From: an uncultured Prevotella sp.
Lineage (GTDB): Bacteria > Bacteroidota > Bacteroidia > Bacteroidales > Bacteroidaceae
DNA: 42,996 bases
Assembly (NCBI GenBank): GCA_946998295.1
Contig: CAMPYS010000016.1
Location: 1 to 42,996 of the forward strand
Reading direction: 5' to 3'
Under the pieces are notes generated by a model that was given only the letters and a program-made list of their open reading frames with translations, had not been told where the DNA came from and ran no database searches. Position numbers and translations under genes: made by a program. How positions within the stretch are numbered: the stretch's first letter is position 1; every line of letters starts with the position of its first letter. Below are positions 1 through 7,797 of the stretch, piece after piece.

Positions 1-2
1 GC

Positions 3-107
3 TTCGGGGAAGATATTTATGCTCTTTTGAGTTTTACCGGACAGCAATATTTTAAAATCTATTTTTATCTATATTTTTTACTACAAAAATATAGTAACTA
101 TAGTTAA
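3..107 (+). CDS. possible C-terminal end of a truncated plus-strand gene
   Basis: An open frame enters from the left edge and runs 34 codons to a TAA at 105-107. The readable residues begin FGEDIYALLSFTGQQYF and turn hydrophobic and aromatic. I do not recognise the family. Support is indirect: the frame stays open to the edge, and the hairpin at 118-149 follows the stop by 11 bases, as expected where two genes converge. A chance open frame in AT-rich DNA remains possible. Confidence 0.25.
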   Translation, partial: FGEDIYALLSFTGQQYFKIYFYLYFLLQKYSNYS

Positions 108-117
108 TTATAAATGT

Positions 118-149
118 ATTAGGGTGTGTCAAAATAGACACACCCTAAT
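118..149. terminator. bidirectional hairpin terminator
   Basis: Perfect 13-bp inverted repeat (ATTAGGGTGTGTC at 118-130 and its complement at 137-149) around a 6-base loop. It lies 43 bases beyond the stop of the minus-strand ABC gene at 192. The T-rich tail is weak on both strands, so the efficiency is uncertain. It could also end a gene converging from the left edge. Confidence 0.65.
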
Positions 150-191
150 ACTATGAATGGATTTAGCTAATCTTATAGATAAGTAAGCAAA

Positions 192-1931
192 TTATTGTTT
201 TATACTGTAGTCAGTCTGTTGCAATTTTACCATTTGTGCAAATTCACTATTTCCCTTCATTAAATCCTCAGGATTTCCCTGTTCTGTAACAGTTCCACCA
301 TTTAGTACAACTATTTTATCCGCATTGCGTACAGTTCTCATCCTATGCGCAATAATCAATACGGTTTTGTTTCGTATCAACTCTGATATAGCTGTTTGTA
401 TTTTAGTTTCGTTTTCAGCATCAAGACTCGCTGTAGCCTCATCAAGCAATATGATAGGTGCATCTTTTAGTAAGGCTCTTGCTATTGATATTCGTTGACG
501 TTCTCCACCAGAAATAGTTTCACCATTTTCACCAATTATAGTATCATACCCATTTGGCATTTTATTTATAAACTCTTCACACTGAGCAAGTCGAGCTGCT
601 CTTTTTATTTCTTCATCGCTTGCATCACGTTTACCTATACGTATATTATCTGCAACAGATGCGTTGAATAATATAACATCTTGGAAGACTATAGCATAAT
701 TTTTTAATAATGTTTCAGGATCAATGTCAGCTATATTAATTCCACCAATTGTTATCTTCCCACTATCAATATCCCAAAATCGTGCAGAAAGTTTTGCAGC
801 TGTACTCTTTCCACCTCCTGAAGGTCCAACCAATGCTGTTACTTCGCCTTGTTTAGCAGTGAATGATACGTTATGTAATACTTGTTTGTTTTTTTCGTAA
901 GCAAAGTTTACATTTCTAAATACTATATCATAGTTTGAAATTTTAAGTTCTGTACTACCTGTTTGTTCTGGCATGTTTTCAATTTCCTTTATTCTATTTA
1001 TCCTTACATCAATAAATACTAACCTTGCTAAATTCATAAAAACTTCTTCTATCGGCTTGTATATCATAGCAGAAACTACAAGAAAAACTAAATAAACAAA
1101 TATGGACACTTCCCCTTTGCCTATTAACCATACACCAACCATAATAACAGATGGCATACCTAATTTTAATAATGTCATTGATATGTTAATAAACACAGCT
1201 GGTACAAGTTCTGTATTCATAAGCTCTTTCTCATACAATTTCAGCTGTTGTTTAAAATTGTCATTATACTGTTTTTCTCCGTTATAGGATTTAATTTCTT
1301 GTACACACTCTAATCCTTCTTGTATTTTTTCTGTTACATCTCTTTTGTCGTTATAATTGCTTTTAGAAATCTTATTAATATTTGCTTTACCTACTATTAT
1401 TATAAATAAGGATACAGGTACCACCCAAAGCAAAGCAAGTGCTAAACGCCAATCATATATAAATAAAGCTACAGCCATAATAAAAATACTTATAAATGCT
1501 GCAAACAATTGTGGTACAGCATGTGAAAACATTTGTTCAATAAAAGAGCAATCCTCCATTATAGTAGATGTAAGATCTGAAAGATTATGTTTTCCAAAAA
1601 AAGATATAGGTAAACGCCTCAGCTTTTCGGCTAATCTAACACGACTATTAGCAGTTTCGGCATATATAGAAGTATAAGTTGAATCATATTGCCACCTATT
1701 AATTATAAACATTAGTATAAATAATATGATAGCTACTATAATATATAACCAAAAATATTTATTATAAAGCTGTGCAGACTGCTCAATACGCTTCATTAAA
1801 AAGAAAAATAGGTAAATAGCTGGAAACATTAATGAAAGGTTTACTACCGTTGATGCTATTATACCACGTTTTAGATTCTTTGCTCCTTTAAGTGTAAGTG
1901 CAAAACGTTTTTGAAAATATTCTATAATCAT
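192..1931 (-). CDS. ABC transporter half-molecule (permease fused to ATPase), B
   Basis: A 579-residue inner membrane ABC half-transporter. Residues 1 to about 310 form a six-helix type IV (exporter-fold) membrane domain. Residues about 335-579 form the ATPase, with Walker A GPSGGGKST (369-377), a Q-loop Gln in VFQDVILF (about 416), signature ISGGERQR (473-480), Walker B IILLDEAT (493-500), a canonical ASLDAEN D-loop and an IAHR H-loop. All catalytic residues are present. It is the last gene of a TetR-ABC-ABC set, 22 bases after the partner half-transporter, so a heterodimer with it is the likely form. The substrate cannot be read from sequence; drug, peptide or siderophore-related transport are all possible. 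Confidence 0.9.
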   Translation of the reverse strand: MIIEYFQKRFALTLKGAKNLKRGIIASTVVNLSLMFPAIYLFFFLMKRIEQSAQLYNKYFWLYIIVAIILFILMFIINRWQYDSTYTSIYAETANSRVRLAEKLRRLPISFFGKHNLSDLTSTIMEDCSFIEQMFSHAVPQLFAAFISIFIMAVALFIYDWRLALALLWVVPVSLFIIIVGKANINKISKSNYNDKRDVTEKIQEGLECVQEIKSYNGEKQYNDNFKQQLKLYEKELMNTELVPAVFINISMTLLKLGMPSVIMVGVWLIGKGEVSIFVYLVFLVVSAMIYKPIEEVFMNLARLVFIDVRINRIKEIENMPEQTGSTELKISNYDIVFRNVNFAYEKNKQVLHNVSFTAKQGEVTALVGPSGGGKSTAAKLSARFWDIDSGKITIGGINIADIDPETLLKNYAIVFQDVILFNASVADNIRIGKRDASDEEIKRAARLAQCEEFINKMPNGYDTIIGENGETISGGERQRISIARALLKDAPIILLDEATASLDAENETKIQTAISELIRNKTVLIIAHRMRTVRNADKIVVLNGGTVTEQGNPEDLMKGNSEFAQMVKLQQTDYSIKQ

Positions 1932-1953
1932 TGTATTAAGTTTTTTATAGTTA

Positions 1954-3708
1954 TTATAGTTTCCAAGCTATAGATTTTTGATATTCATTCCACATATTAT
2001 AATATAACCCTGTATTGCTTAACAGTTCTTGATGAGTTCCTTGCTCTTCTATTTTTCCATTTGCTACTACAACAATATTATCAGCATCTTGAACTGTTGT
2101 AAGTCTATGAGCAATCATCAAAACAGTTTTTCCTTTAGTTAGATTGTTAAGAGCTTTTCTTATTAAATATTCATTTTCAGGGTCTGTAAAAGCAGTAGCT
2201 TCGTCTAACACAACAATAGGCGCATTCTTAAGTATTGCTCTTGCTAAAACTATACGTTGTTTTTCTCCTCCTGAAAGATAAGTTCCTTCAGCTCCTATCA
2301 CAGTATAAAGTCCTTGTGGTAACTTGTCAATTATTTCTCTACTTTGTGATAAATCTATAGCGCGGTTAATCTCTTCAATTGTAGCATTAGGTGAGCCATA
2401 ACATACGTTATCTAATATAGTCGTCTTAAATAGTCGTGCATTGTGGAACACAAATGAAATCTTATCCATTAGCTCTGTCTTCTTTATACTCTTAACATCT
2501 ATACCTCCGATAGTTACTTGCCCTTGAGTTGGATCCCAAAAACGTGGAATAAGTCTTGCGATAGTTGTTTTACCACTTCCTGAAGGACCTACAAGTGCAA
2601 CGGTAGTACCTTCTTTAATAGATAAACTTATGGAATTAAGTACGTTTTGCTTACTTCCATCATATTTAAAACTAATATTCTTAAGTTCTATATTATAATT
2701 TTTAGGACTTTGAGTATATTCAGATATGCTTAAAGGTGAAATTTTTGTTAGCTTTTCTAATCTTTCAACTGTCTCATTTGCAACAAATAAATCTTCACCA
2801 AGATGCATTATTCTCATTATATTACCAGCTATAACTGGTGCTATTAATATGTATAGTATTAAATCTGAAATAACAGCTATAGGCTTATTGCCATATTCAA
2901 TCAACAAAATAGTTGCTGGTACTAATATAAACGCAAACGAATTAATTACAACAGTATAAATAGGAAAAGGGGTTCTCCATAACATTACATATTTAGTAGC
3001 AAGGTCTCTATATGAAATAATACTATTGTAAAAACGTTTGAATGAGTATATTGTTTGTTGAAAGACTTTTACAATAGGTATACCTCTAACATATTCTACA
3101 GCCTCTGAACTCATTTTCTCTTGAGCATCCATATATAAACGTTGAAACGATTGATTTTCAGATGTCATAAGCTTTACTAATATTCCAACAGCTACGATAA
3201 TAGGTACCATAGCAACTATACCTAAAAGCCAATTTAAGGTAAACAGTATTATTATAACACCAATTGGAGCAACAATACTACCTGCAATATCTGGTAAAAG
3301 GTGAGCAACAAGTGTATGAGTTTGTAAGGTATCTTCGTCTATTACTTTTCTAATTTTACCAGTATTAAACTGTTCTAAATATCCTAATGGAGCATTAAGC
3401 AAGGATTTAATAGCCTCCTTTCTCATATTTACTTCAAGCCTGAAAGCTGCTAAGTGAGACAACATTAAAGCTATAAAATATAGCAATAGATTTGCAACAG
3501 CAAAGGCAAAAGCTGCTATAGCATAATCCCATATAGGCGCAGCCGAAAAATCACCATTGGTCTTAAGCAAAGTATCTACTACAAGCCAAAGAAAAACAAA
3601 TGGGACAAGTGATAGCAAACCATTTATTGCTGATAACACTACGGAGCAAGGTAGCAACCATTTGCGACTTCCCATATAAACTCCTAATCGTTTTAAAGTT
3701 TTTATCAT
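1954..3708 (-). CDS. ABC transporter half-molecule (permease fused to ATPase), A, with altered Q-loop
   Basis: A 584-residue half-transporter with an N-terminal membrane domain (to about residue 315) and an ATPase domain (about 340-584). Visible motifs are Walker A GPSGSGKTT (374-382), signature LSGGEKQR (478-485), Walker B IVVLDEAT (498-505) and an IAHR H-loop. Two positions depart from the norm. The Q-loop Gln is replaced by His (SFVFHNARLF, His422, codon 2443-2445), and the D-loop reads FTDPEN instead of SLDPEN-like. An AF(T/A)DPENE D-loop occurs in a subfamily of paired half-transporters, including IrtA/YbtP-like ones as I recall; that relation is an inference. The gene lies 23 bases after the TetR gene and probably pairs with the next half-transporter. 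Confidence 0.88.
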   Translation of the reverse strand: MIKTLKRLGVYMGSRKWLLPCSVVLSAINGLLSLVPFVFLWLVVDTLLKTNGDFSAAPIWDYAIAAFAFAVANLLLYFIALMLSHLAAFRLEVNMRKEAIKSLLNAPLGYLEQFNTGKIRKVIDEDTLQTHTLVAHLLPDIAGSIVAPIGVIIILFTLNWLLGIVAMVPIIVAVGILVKLMTSENQSFQRLYMDAQEKMSSEAVEYVRGIPIVKVFQQTIYSFKRFYNSIISYRDLATKYVMLWRTPFPIYTVVINSFAFILVPATILLIEYGNKPIAVISDLILYILIAPVIAGNIMRIMHLGEDLFVANETVERLEKLTKISPLSISEYTQSPKNYNIELKNISFKYDGSKQNVLNSISLSIKEGTTVALVGPSGSGKTTIARLIPRFWDPTQGQVTIGGIDVKSIKKTELMDKISFVFHNARLFKTTILDNVCYGSPNATIEEINRAIDLSQSREIIDKLPQGLYTVIGAEGTYLSGGEKQRIVLARAILKNAPIVVLDEATAFTDPENEYLIRKALNNLTKGKTVLMIAHRLTTVQDADNIVVVANGKIEEQGTHQELLSNTGLYYNMWNEYQKSIAWKL

Positions 3709-3731
3709 ATTTGTAAGTTTATTTTATATTG

Positions 3732-4349
3732 TTATTTAACATTCATAAGCTTTTTCCAACCAGCTATACTATAAGTTGACCATTGATTCAGTCCAATTCT
3801 AATTACCTCATCTTCTATATTTTCTTGCTTTAAAAGTTCCAAGAAAATCATCATCCAACTATTGCTCGAAACTCTTAACATGAAGGGAGAAATATTTGTG
3901 TCTAATTGTGGAAAACGTCTCTTCATTAGCTTAAGAAATTCGACACCTATTATATACTGTCGCTCTATAAGTTTATCTTTATAGCCTTCCAAAGATGTAG
4001 TTTCTGCATGAAAGAATAATAAACGTAATTCCGGTTTATATTCTTTAATGAGTTGGAGCATATCTCTTATACTTTCTTCTTGAAACTCTTTAAGTTCAAA
4101 GATATCAAGAGTTATATGCCGGTCTTGATTGTGTGATTCTACATATCTATCAATAGCATTAAGCAAAGGGGTTAGAACAGCTCTAAAAAGTTCGTCTTTA
4201 CTCTGAAAGTAATTATAAATATTACTTACAGCTATACCAGAATTACATGCTATCTGTCGCATAGAGGTTTGCCTAACTCCATTAGTAATAAATAGCTTTC
4301 TGGCTACAACTAATATCCTACGGTTTATATCATCTTTTTGTATCTGCAT
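3732..4349 (-). CDS. TetR-family transcriptional repressor
   Basis: A regulator with an N-terminal TetR helix-turn-helix: the recognition region IACNSGIAVSNIYNYFQSKD follows RRILVVARKLFITNG. The helical C-terminal part (about 150 residues) is the ligand-binding and dimerisation half and is not diagnostic. I chose the ATG at 4349 over the one ten codons upstream (4379). It gives the usual short lead before the first helix, and the upstream start would lie inside a palindrome (4371-4383) that looks like an operator. It is the first gene of a three-gene set with two ABC half-transporters, spaced 22-23 bases apart. Likely role: ligand-responsive repressor of itself and of the transporter. Confidence 0.88.
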   Translation of the reverse strand: MQIQKDDINRRILVVARKLFITNGVRQTSMRQIACNSGIAVSNIYNYFQSKDELFRAVLTPLLNAIDRYVESHNQDRHITLDIFELKEFQEESIRDMLQLIKEYKPELRLLFFHAETTSLEGYKDKLIERQYIIGVEFLKLMKRRFPQLDTNISPFMLRVSSNSWMMIFLELLKQENIEDEVIRIGLNQWSTYSIAGWKKLMNVK

Positions 4350-4370
4350 ATTTATTGTTTTAAATTTAAT

Positions 4371-4383
4371 AACGAACATCGTT
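4371..4383. promoter_or_regulatory. candidate TetR operator palindrome
   Basis: AACGA-ACA-TCGTT is a perfect 5-3-5 dyad 21 bases upstream of the preferred TetR start. A wider imperfect dyad, GAACA...TGTTC, spans 4374-4394. On the minus strand it lies just upstream of a TAAATTTA sequence that could be a -7 element. This is the usual place for autoregulatory TetR binding. Assignment is by position and symmetry only. Confidence 0.4.
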
Positions 4384-4391
4384 TAATATTG

Positions 4392-4488
4392 TTCAAAAAA
4401 AAAGTGTGCTGTTTTTTAAAACAGCACACTTTTAAGCTAATATATAATAAATCATGCGGTTGTCGTTTCATACATATATTATATTTAT
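4392..4488 (-). ncRNA. candidate small RNA or attenuating leader upstream of TetR-ABC genes
   Basis: Between the envelope operon and the TetR gene there is a complete minus-strand transcription unit with no sizeable gene. It has a Bacteroidetes-type promoter (TTG at 4522-4524, 20-base spacer, TAACTTTGC at 4493-4501) and an intrinsic terminator ending near 4392. The predicted transcript is about 95 bases. It contains a seven-codon frame, MYETTTA (4452-4475), and a second overlapping one, MIYYILA. Either a free-standing small RNA or a leader with conditional termination before the efflux genes would fit. No expression evidence is available. Confidence 0.4.
4400..4433 (-). terminator. strong intrinsic terminator
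   Basis: A 15-16 bp perfect stem (AAAGTGTGCTGTTTT at 4401-4415, complement at 4418-4432) with a 2-base loop. On the minus strand it is followed by nine T residues, so it is oriented to stop minus-strand transcription. It ends both the envelope operon (last stop at 4559) and any transcript from the promoter at 4493-4501. It lies 50 bases before the TetR start. Confidence 0.85.
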
Positions 4489-4492
4489 AAGT

Positions 4493-4524
4493 GCAAAGTT
4501 ATTATTATAATATAATTGTTACAA
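4493..4524 (-). promoter_or_regulatory. promoter of the leader/small RNA
   Basis: On the minus strand TTG (4524-4522), a 20-base spacer and TAACTTTGC (4501-4493) match the Bacteroidetes primary-sigma promoter at every consensus position. It lies in the spacer behind the envelope operon and points towards the terminator at 4400-4433 and the TetR gene. Confidence 0.6.
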
Positions 4525-4558
4525 TACCTAAAAGTAGTGATTTATTATATTTCCAAAA

Positions 4559-7500
4559 TTATAAATTATAAGTAAGACCTATGTTTATAGCATTCAATGC
4601 AGTGATAGTTCCTGTAAGACTTGTACCAGGTATAAGCTCATTTCCTGAAGAAGAAGATAATATATATGCATCATGATTAAAAAATGCAGATACTCTTGTA
4701 TTTATTTTACGTTCAAGCGTTATACCAAAATTGAGCGCTCCACCTTTTATCCGCTCTTTGTCTATCTTAAATCCGATAGCAGGCCCTCCATAAATATTAA
4801 ATTTCCAAGCTCTATTGTTATTTATACCTTGAATATAAGATATAGGATCTATTTGAAATGCTAATGATAGAAAAGCAATTCTTTGTTTTAGCTCTATAAA
4901 TTCTGATAATTTATTAAAAGTATATCCGTATTTTATGTTATCATTTACGTAATTAATAGCAAAACGTATAGCTGAGGTGTGATTAAATCTATATCCAGCA
5001 AATAAAGACGTATTAATATTTGAAGAAGAATTCTTCATACTATGCTTTAACAATATTATATTCCAGCCTCCTCCGAAAGAAATAAAAAAACGTTTATTGG
5101 ACTGGGGAATATTATTAATAATATTGTTACTATTAGTAGTTTCTTTTATACCAGATTTCAATAATACTTCTATTCCTAAACGCAATGATATTGAATTTCC
5201 TAAAACAAGAGGTTTATATGCTACTTCTTTACTATCTGAAAACATTGTACGATTAGGACTAACATATACATTATGTGCAGATAATGGTGAAAATACAGAC
5301 TCTAAGGTAAATCTTAAATCTCTATTCATTTTAAACCATAACTGTGAGCCGATACGTATTCCATCTACTACCTGCTTAGAGCCTTTAACTGTATGATAAG
5401 CATCGTTTAAAACTAACAAACCTCTTTGATAACCCAAAATAAAATTTAATCCTACGTTAGAGTTCATATTATATTTACGACTAATACCTAAAGGGTTGAG
5501 CAAACCATCTAATGATAATGTAGCCATACCTAATCCGTGACAAAGTGTTTCTCGTCTTTTACCATCAAATGCTTCCGTTGAAAGGTCTGTACCTTTAGCC
5601 ATATTTATTCCTATACGACCGCCAAGGAACGTATTGAACCAATAACCAAAAGAAAAGTGCATTGAGGAACCTAATGATTTTATTGTCTTAATAGGTAAAC
5701 CATCATAAATGGCATAACCATATCCATAATCTAAAAATAATTGATTTGTAATTAATCTGTTATTTGTCCATGGTAAATCTTTAACAAATTTAATAACTCT
5801 ATCAAGATTATAAATAGCTCCTAATGTTAACACATTAGTAACTACTCCAGGGGTATTATATAAATTAGGGATATCGTATGTGCTTGGCGGCGTCCAATAG
5901 ATAGTATGACTATAATACAAAGATAATCTTGGAAGAACTCGATAAGTAACTATTCCTCCAAAGTTTGCACCTACTTGCATTGGTGCATAATTATTACGAA
6001 AAGATATAGATGGTCCAAAGTATATATTAGCGTCCCACTTACGCATAGGGTTATACCCTATCATTAGGTTAAGTAATGCTAACTGATAATCGGCTGAAAT
6101 AAATGTTGATTTGTATATATTTTTTTTATAACTATTGTTTGTTGCTTCCTCTAATATAGGATTCGTAATATAGTCTGCCATAACTTTTAAACTATTTATA
6201 GCATCAATATTATAACCAAAAAATAGATTTCCATTCAAAATACTATTCCTATTATTGCCTTTATACTGCCATTTCATTATAGGCGTATTCCAACCTAATC
6301 CCAAACCGATATAATACCTTTTTTGTGGAGATATTGGTGTAACTGATATTTGCTTATTATCTATTTTACGTTGTGCATAATTTCTAAATAGTATAGATAA
6401 AGCTAATTTTAGCTCAAGTCTATCGTAAGGTACACGACATTTATCGGTTCTATCAAAATGTTCTACAAATATATACTTTGGCTCAAATCCTATTCGTAAA
6501 TCATTAGTTAACTTGGCCCATATCTCCCCTCCAAATCTGTATCCTAAGTAATTACCGCTTATTCTCTCTGATAAATCTGGATTAACTAATAATATTTTGC
6601 CAAATTCATATCCTGCAGATAAATTTAGACCGACAGATTTATTCCAATTAAATCTATGAATAAAACCAAATGGATTTATTATAGCATCAACAAAAGCTCC
6701 TGCACTCCCTAAAAAAGATTTAGTATTTTTTGCTTTAGTCCATGGAGAATTTGTAATACTTAAACCTGTTCTAACTGCAATAGCTGATGATAGCCATTGT
6801 CCAAGAGCGGCGTTTATAGTTATTCCTGATGTTTCTTTTAAATCTATTGGCATACGATTATAACGTACCTGCCCTATTGAGTAGTTAAAGAACCATGGTC
6901 TCCTCCAAGTATATTTTTTCGTATCTTCAAAAAACAAACGCTTATCATTATTAAGCGTCCTCTTAAAATCTCCGACATCATGCTCTGAAGTCATATTATT
7001 AAAGAAATACCAAATATATGATAAATTCACACCATAACCAATGCCAAAATGATTAAATTTTCTTACAGCGGACAAATCTATACCTTCTGAACCCGCCAAA
7101 ATATATGGCTCTAATGATACAGAAGCATGAGTTCCTGCTAAGAGTTTAAACTGGAATCCTGTATGTATATTAAAAGAGGTTGATTTGTCTAAAATATTTT
7201 GTGGAGTACCAAATCTATCTACACCTTTTAAATAAGAATATTGTGTTCCTATACCTATAATTCCTAATACATTAAAAAACCTATCTGGTCGATAGCCTAT
7301 TAAATAATTAGAAAAGTTGAAAAGATAGTCAAGGTTTATTCGAGTTGTTAAGTTAGGATTAGTGTAACCTCTAACATATCCCATTTCTCCACCTATTCCT
7401 ACCCGAAGAGAATGTAATGGACTTAAATCTTTACCTATATTTAAGTGTAAATTTGTTTGAGGTGTTAGATAGCTCTCTCCCTCATTGCTATATATAAGTG

Positions 7501-7789
7501 TTCCTGCACCAAATTCCATATAAGTATGGTCGAATACTCCCCTATTTCTCCACTTATCACCAATATATCTATGTCGCTTATCTAAACTATATATTAAAGC
7601 ATTAAAGTTTTTTTGACGATTAATACCATAATATATAGTATCATTATTTTGTGGTCGTATGTTTTCTGAGTTCATACGTTTTTCAAGCTCATCTAAATCT
7701 CTAACAATTGTATCAACTTTAACATCGGTTTGTGCTATAAGCGAAGATACTGACAGTATAAATATCGCCACAATAAGTATTCTCTTCAT
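4559..7789 (-). CDS. giant outer membrane protein with five tandem beta-barrel-like modules
   Basis: A 1076-residue secreted protein with a signal peptide (residues 1-20, cleaved after LIAQ). I see five consecutive modules of about 170-200 residues of alternating amphipathic beta strands: about 85-265, 295-470, 490-662, 678-880 and 898-1076. Each carries a central stretch of the type D-x-x-x-NPxG or NxxxGYxPxR (154-170, 368-384, 567-585, 759-776 and a variant near 985), then a Gly-rich strand, then a strand reading like RIGxxLWxKxxxDLRxxxEP. The modules are clearly related to each other. Modules 2 and 4 are the closest pair. It is the last gene of a four-gene operon, 8 bases after the OmpA-like gene. 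Function unknown; localisation to the outer membrane is inferred from strand pattern. Confidence 0.75.
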   Translation of the reverse strand: MKRILIVAIFILSVSSLIAQTDVKVDTIVRDLDELEKRMNSENIRPQNNDTIYYGINRQKNFNALIYSLDKRHRYIGDKWRNRGVFDHTYMEFGAGTLIYSNEGESYLTPQTNLHLNIGKDLSPLHSLRVGIGGEMGYVRGYTNPNLTTRINLDYLFNFSNYLIGYRPDRFFNVLGIIGIGTQYSYLKGVDRFGTPQNILDKSTSFNIHTGFQFKLLAGTHASVSLEPYILAGSEGIDLSAVRKFNHFGIGYGVNLSYIWYFFNNMTSEHDVGDFKRTLNNDKRLFFEDTKKYTWRRPWFFNYSIGQVRYNRMPIDLKETSGITINAALGQWLSSAIAVRTGLSITNSPWTKAKNTKSFLGSAGAFVDAIINPFGFIHRFNWNKSVGLNLSAGYEFGKILLVNPDLSERISGNYLGYRFGGEIWAKLTNDLRIGFEPKYIFVEHFDRTDKCRVPYDRLELKLALSILFRNYAQRKIDNKQISVTPISPQKRYYIGLGLGWNTPIMKWQYKGNNRNSILNGNLFFGYNIDAINSLKVMADYITNPILEEATNNSYKKNIYKSTFISADYQLALLNLMIGYNPMRKWDANIYFGPSISFRNNYAPMQVGANFGGIVTYRVLPRLSLYYSHTIYWTPPSTYDIPNLYNTPGVVTNVLTLGAIYNLDRVIKFVKDLPWTNNRLITNQLFLDYGYGYAIYDGLPIKTIKSLGSSMHFSFGYWFNTFLGGRIGINMAKGTDLSTEAFDGKRRETLCHGLGMATLSLDGLLNPLGISRKYNMNSNVGLNFILGYQRGLLVLNDAYHTVKGSKQVVDGIRIGSQLWFKMNRDLRFTLESVFSPLSAHNVYVSPNRTMFSDSKEVAYKPLVLGNSISLRLGIEVLLKSGIKETTNSNNIINNIPQSNKRFFISFGGGWNIILLKHSMKNSSSNINTSLFAGYRFNHTSAIRFAINYVNDNIKYGYTFNKLSEFIELKQRIAFLSLAFQIDPISYIQGINNNRAWKFNIYGGPAIGFKIDKERIKGGALNFGITLERKINTRVSAFFNHDAYILSSSSGNELIPGTSLTGTITALNAINIGLTYNL

Positions 7790-7797
7790 ACTATTTC

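Noticed and set aside
4352..4471. A 39-codon minus-strand frame from ATG 4471 through the terminator stem to just before the TetR start.
   Set aside because: It runs through a perfect terminator hairpin and its T tract, so its codons are dictated by that structure; no family resemblance. Treated as chance.
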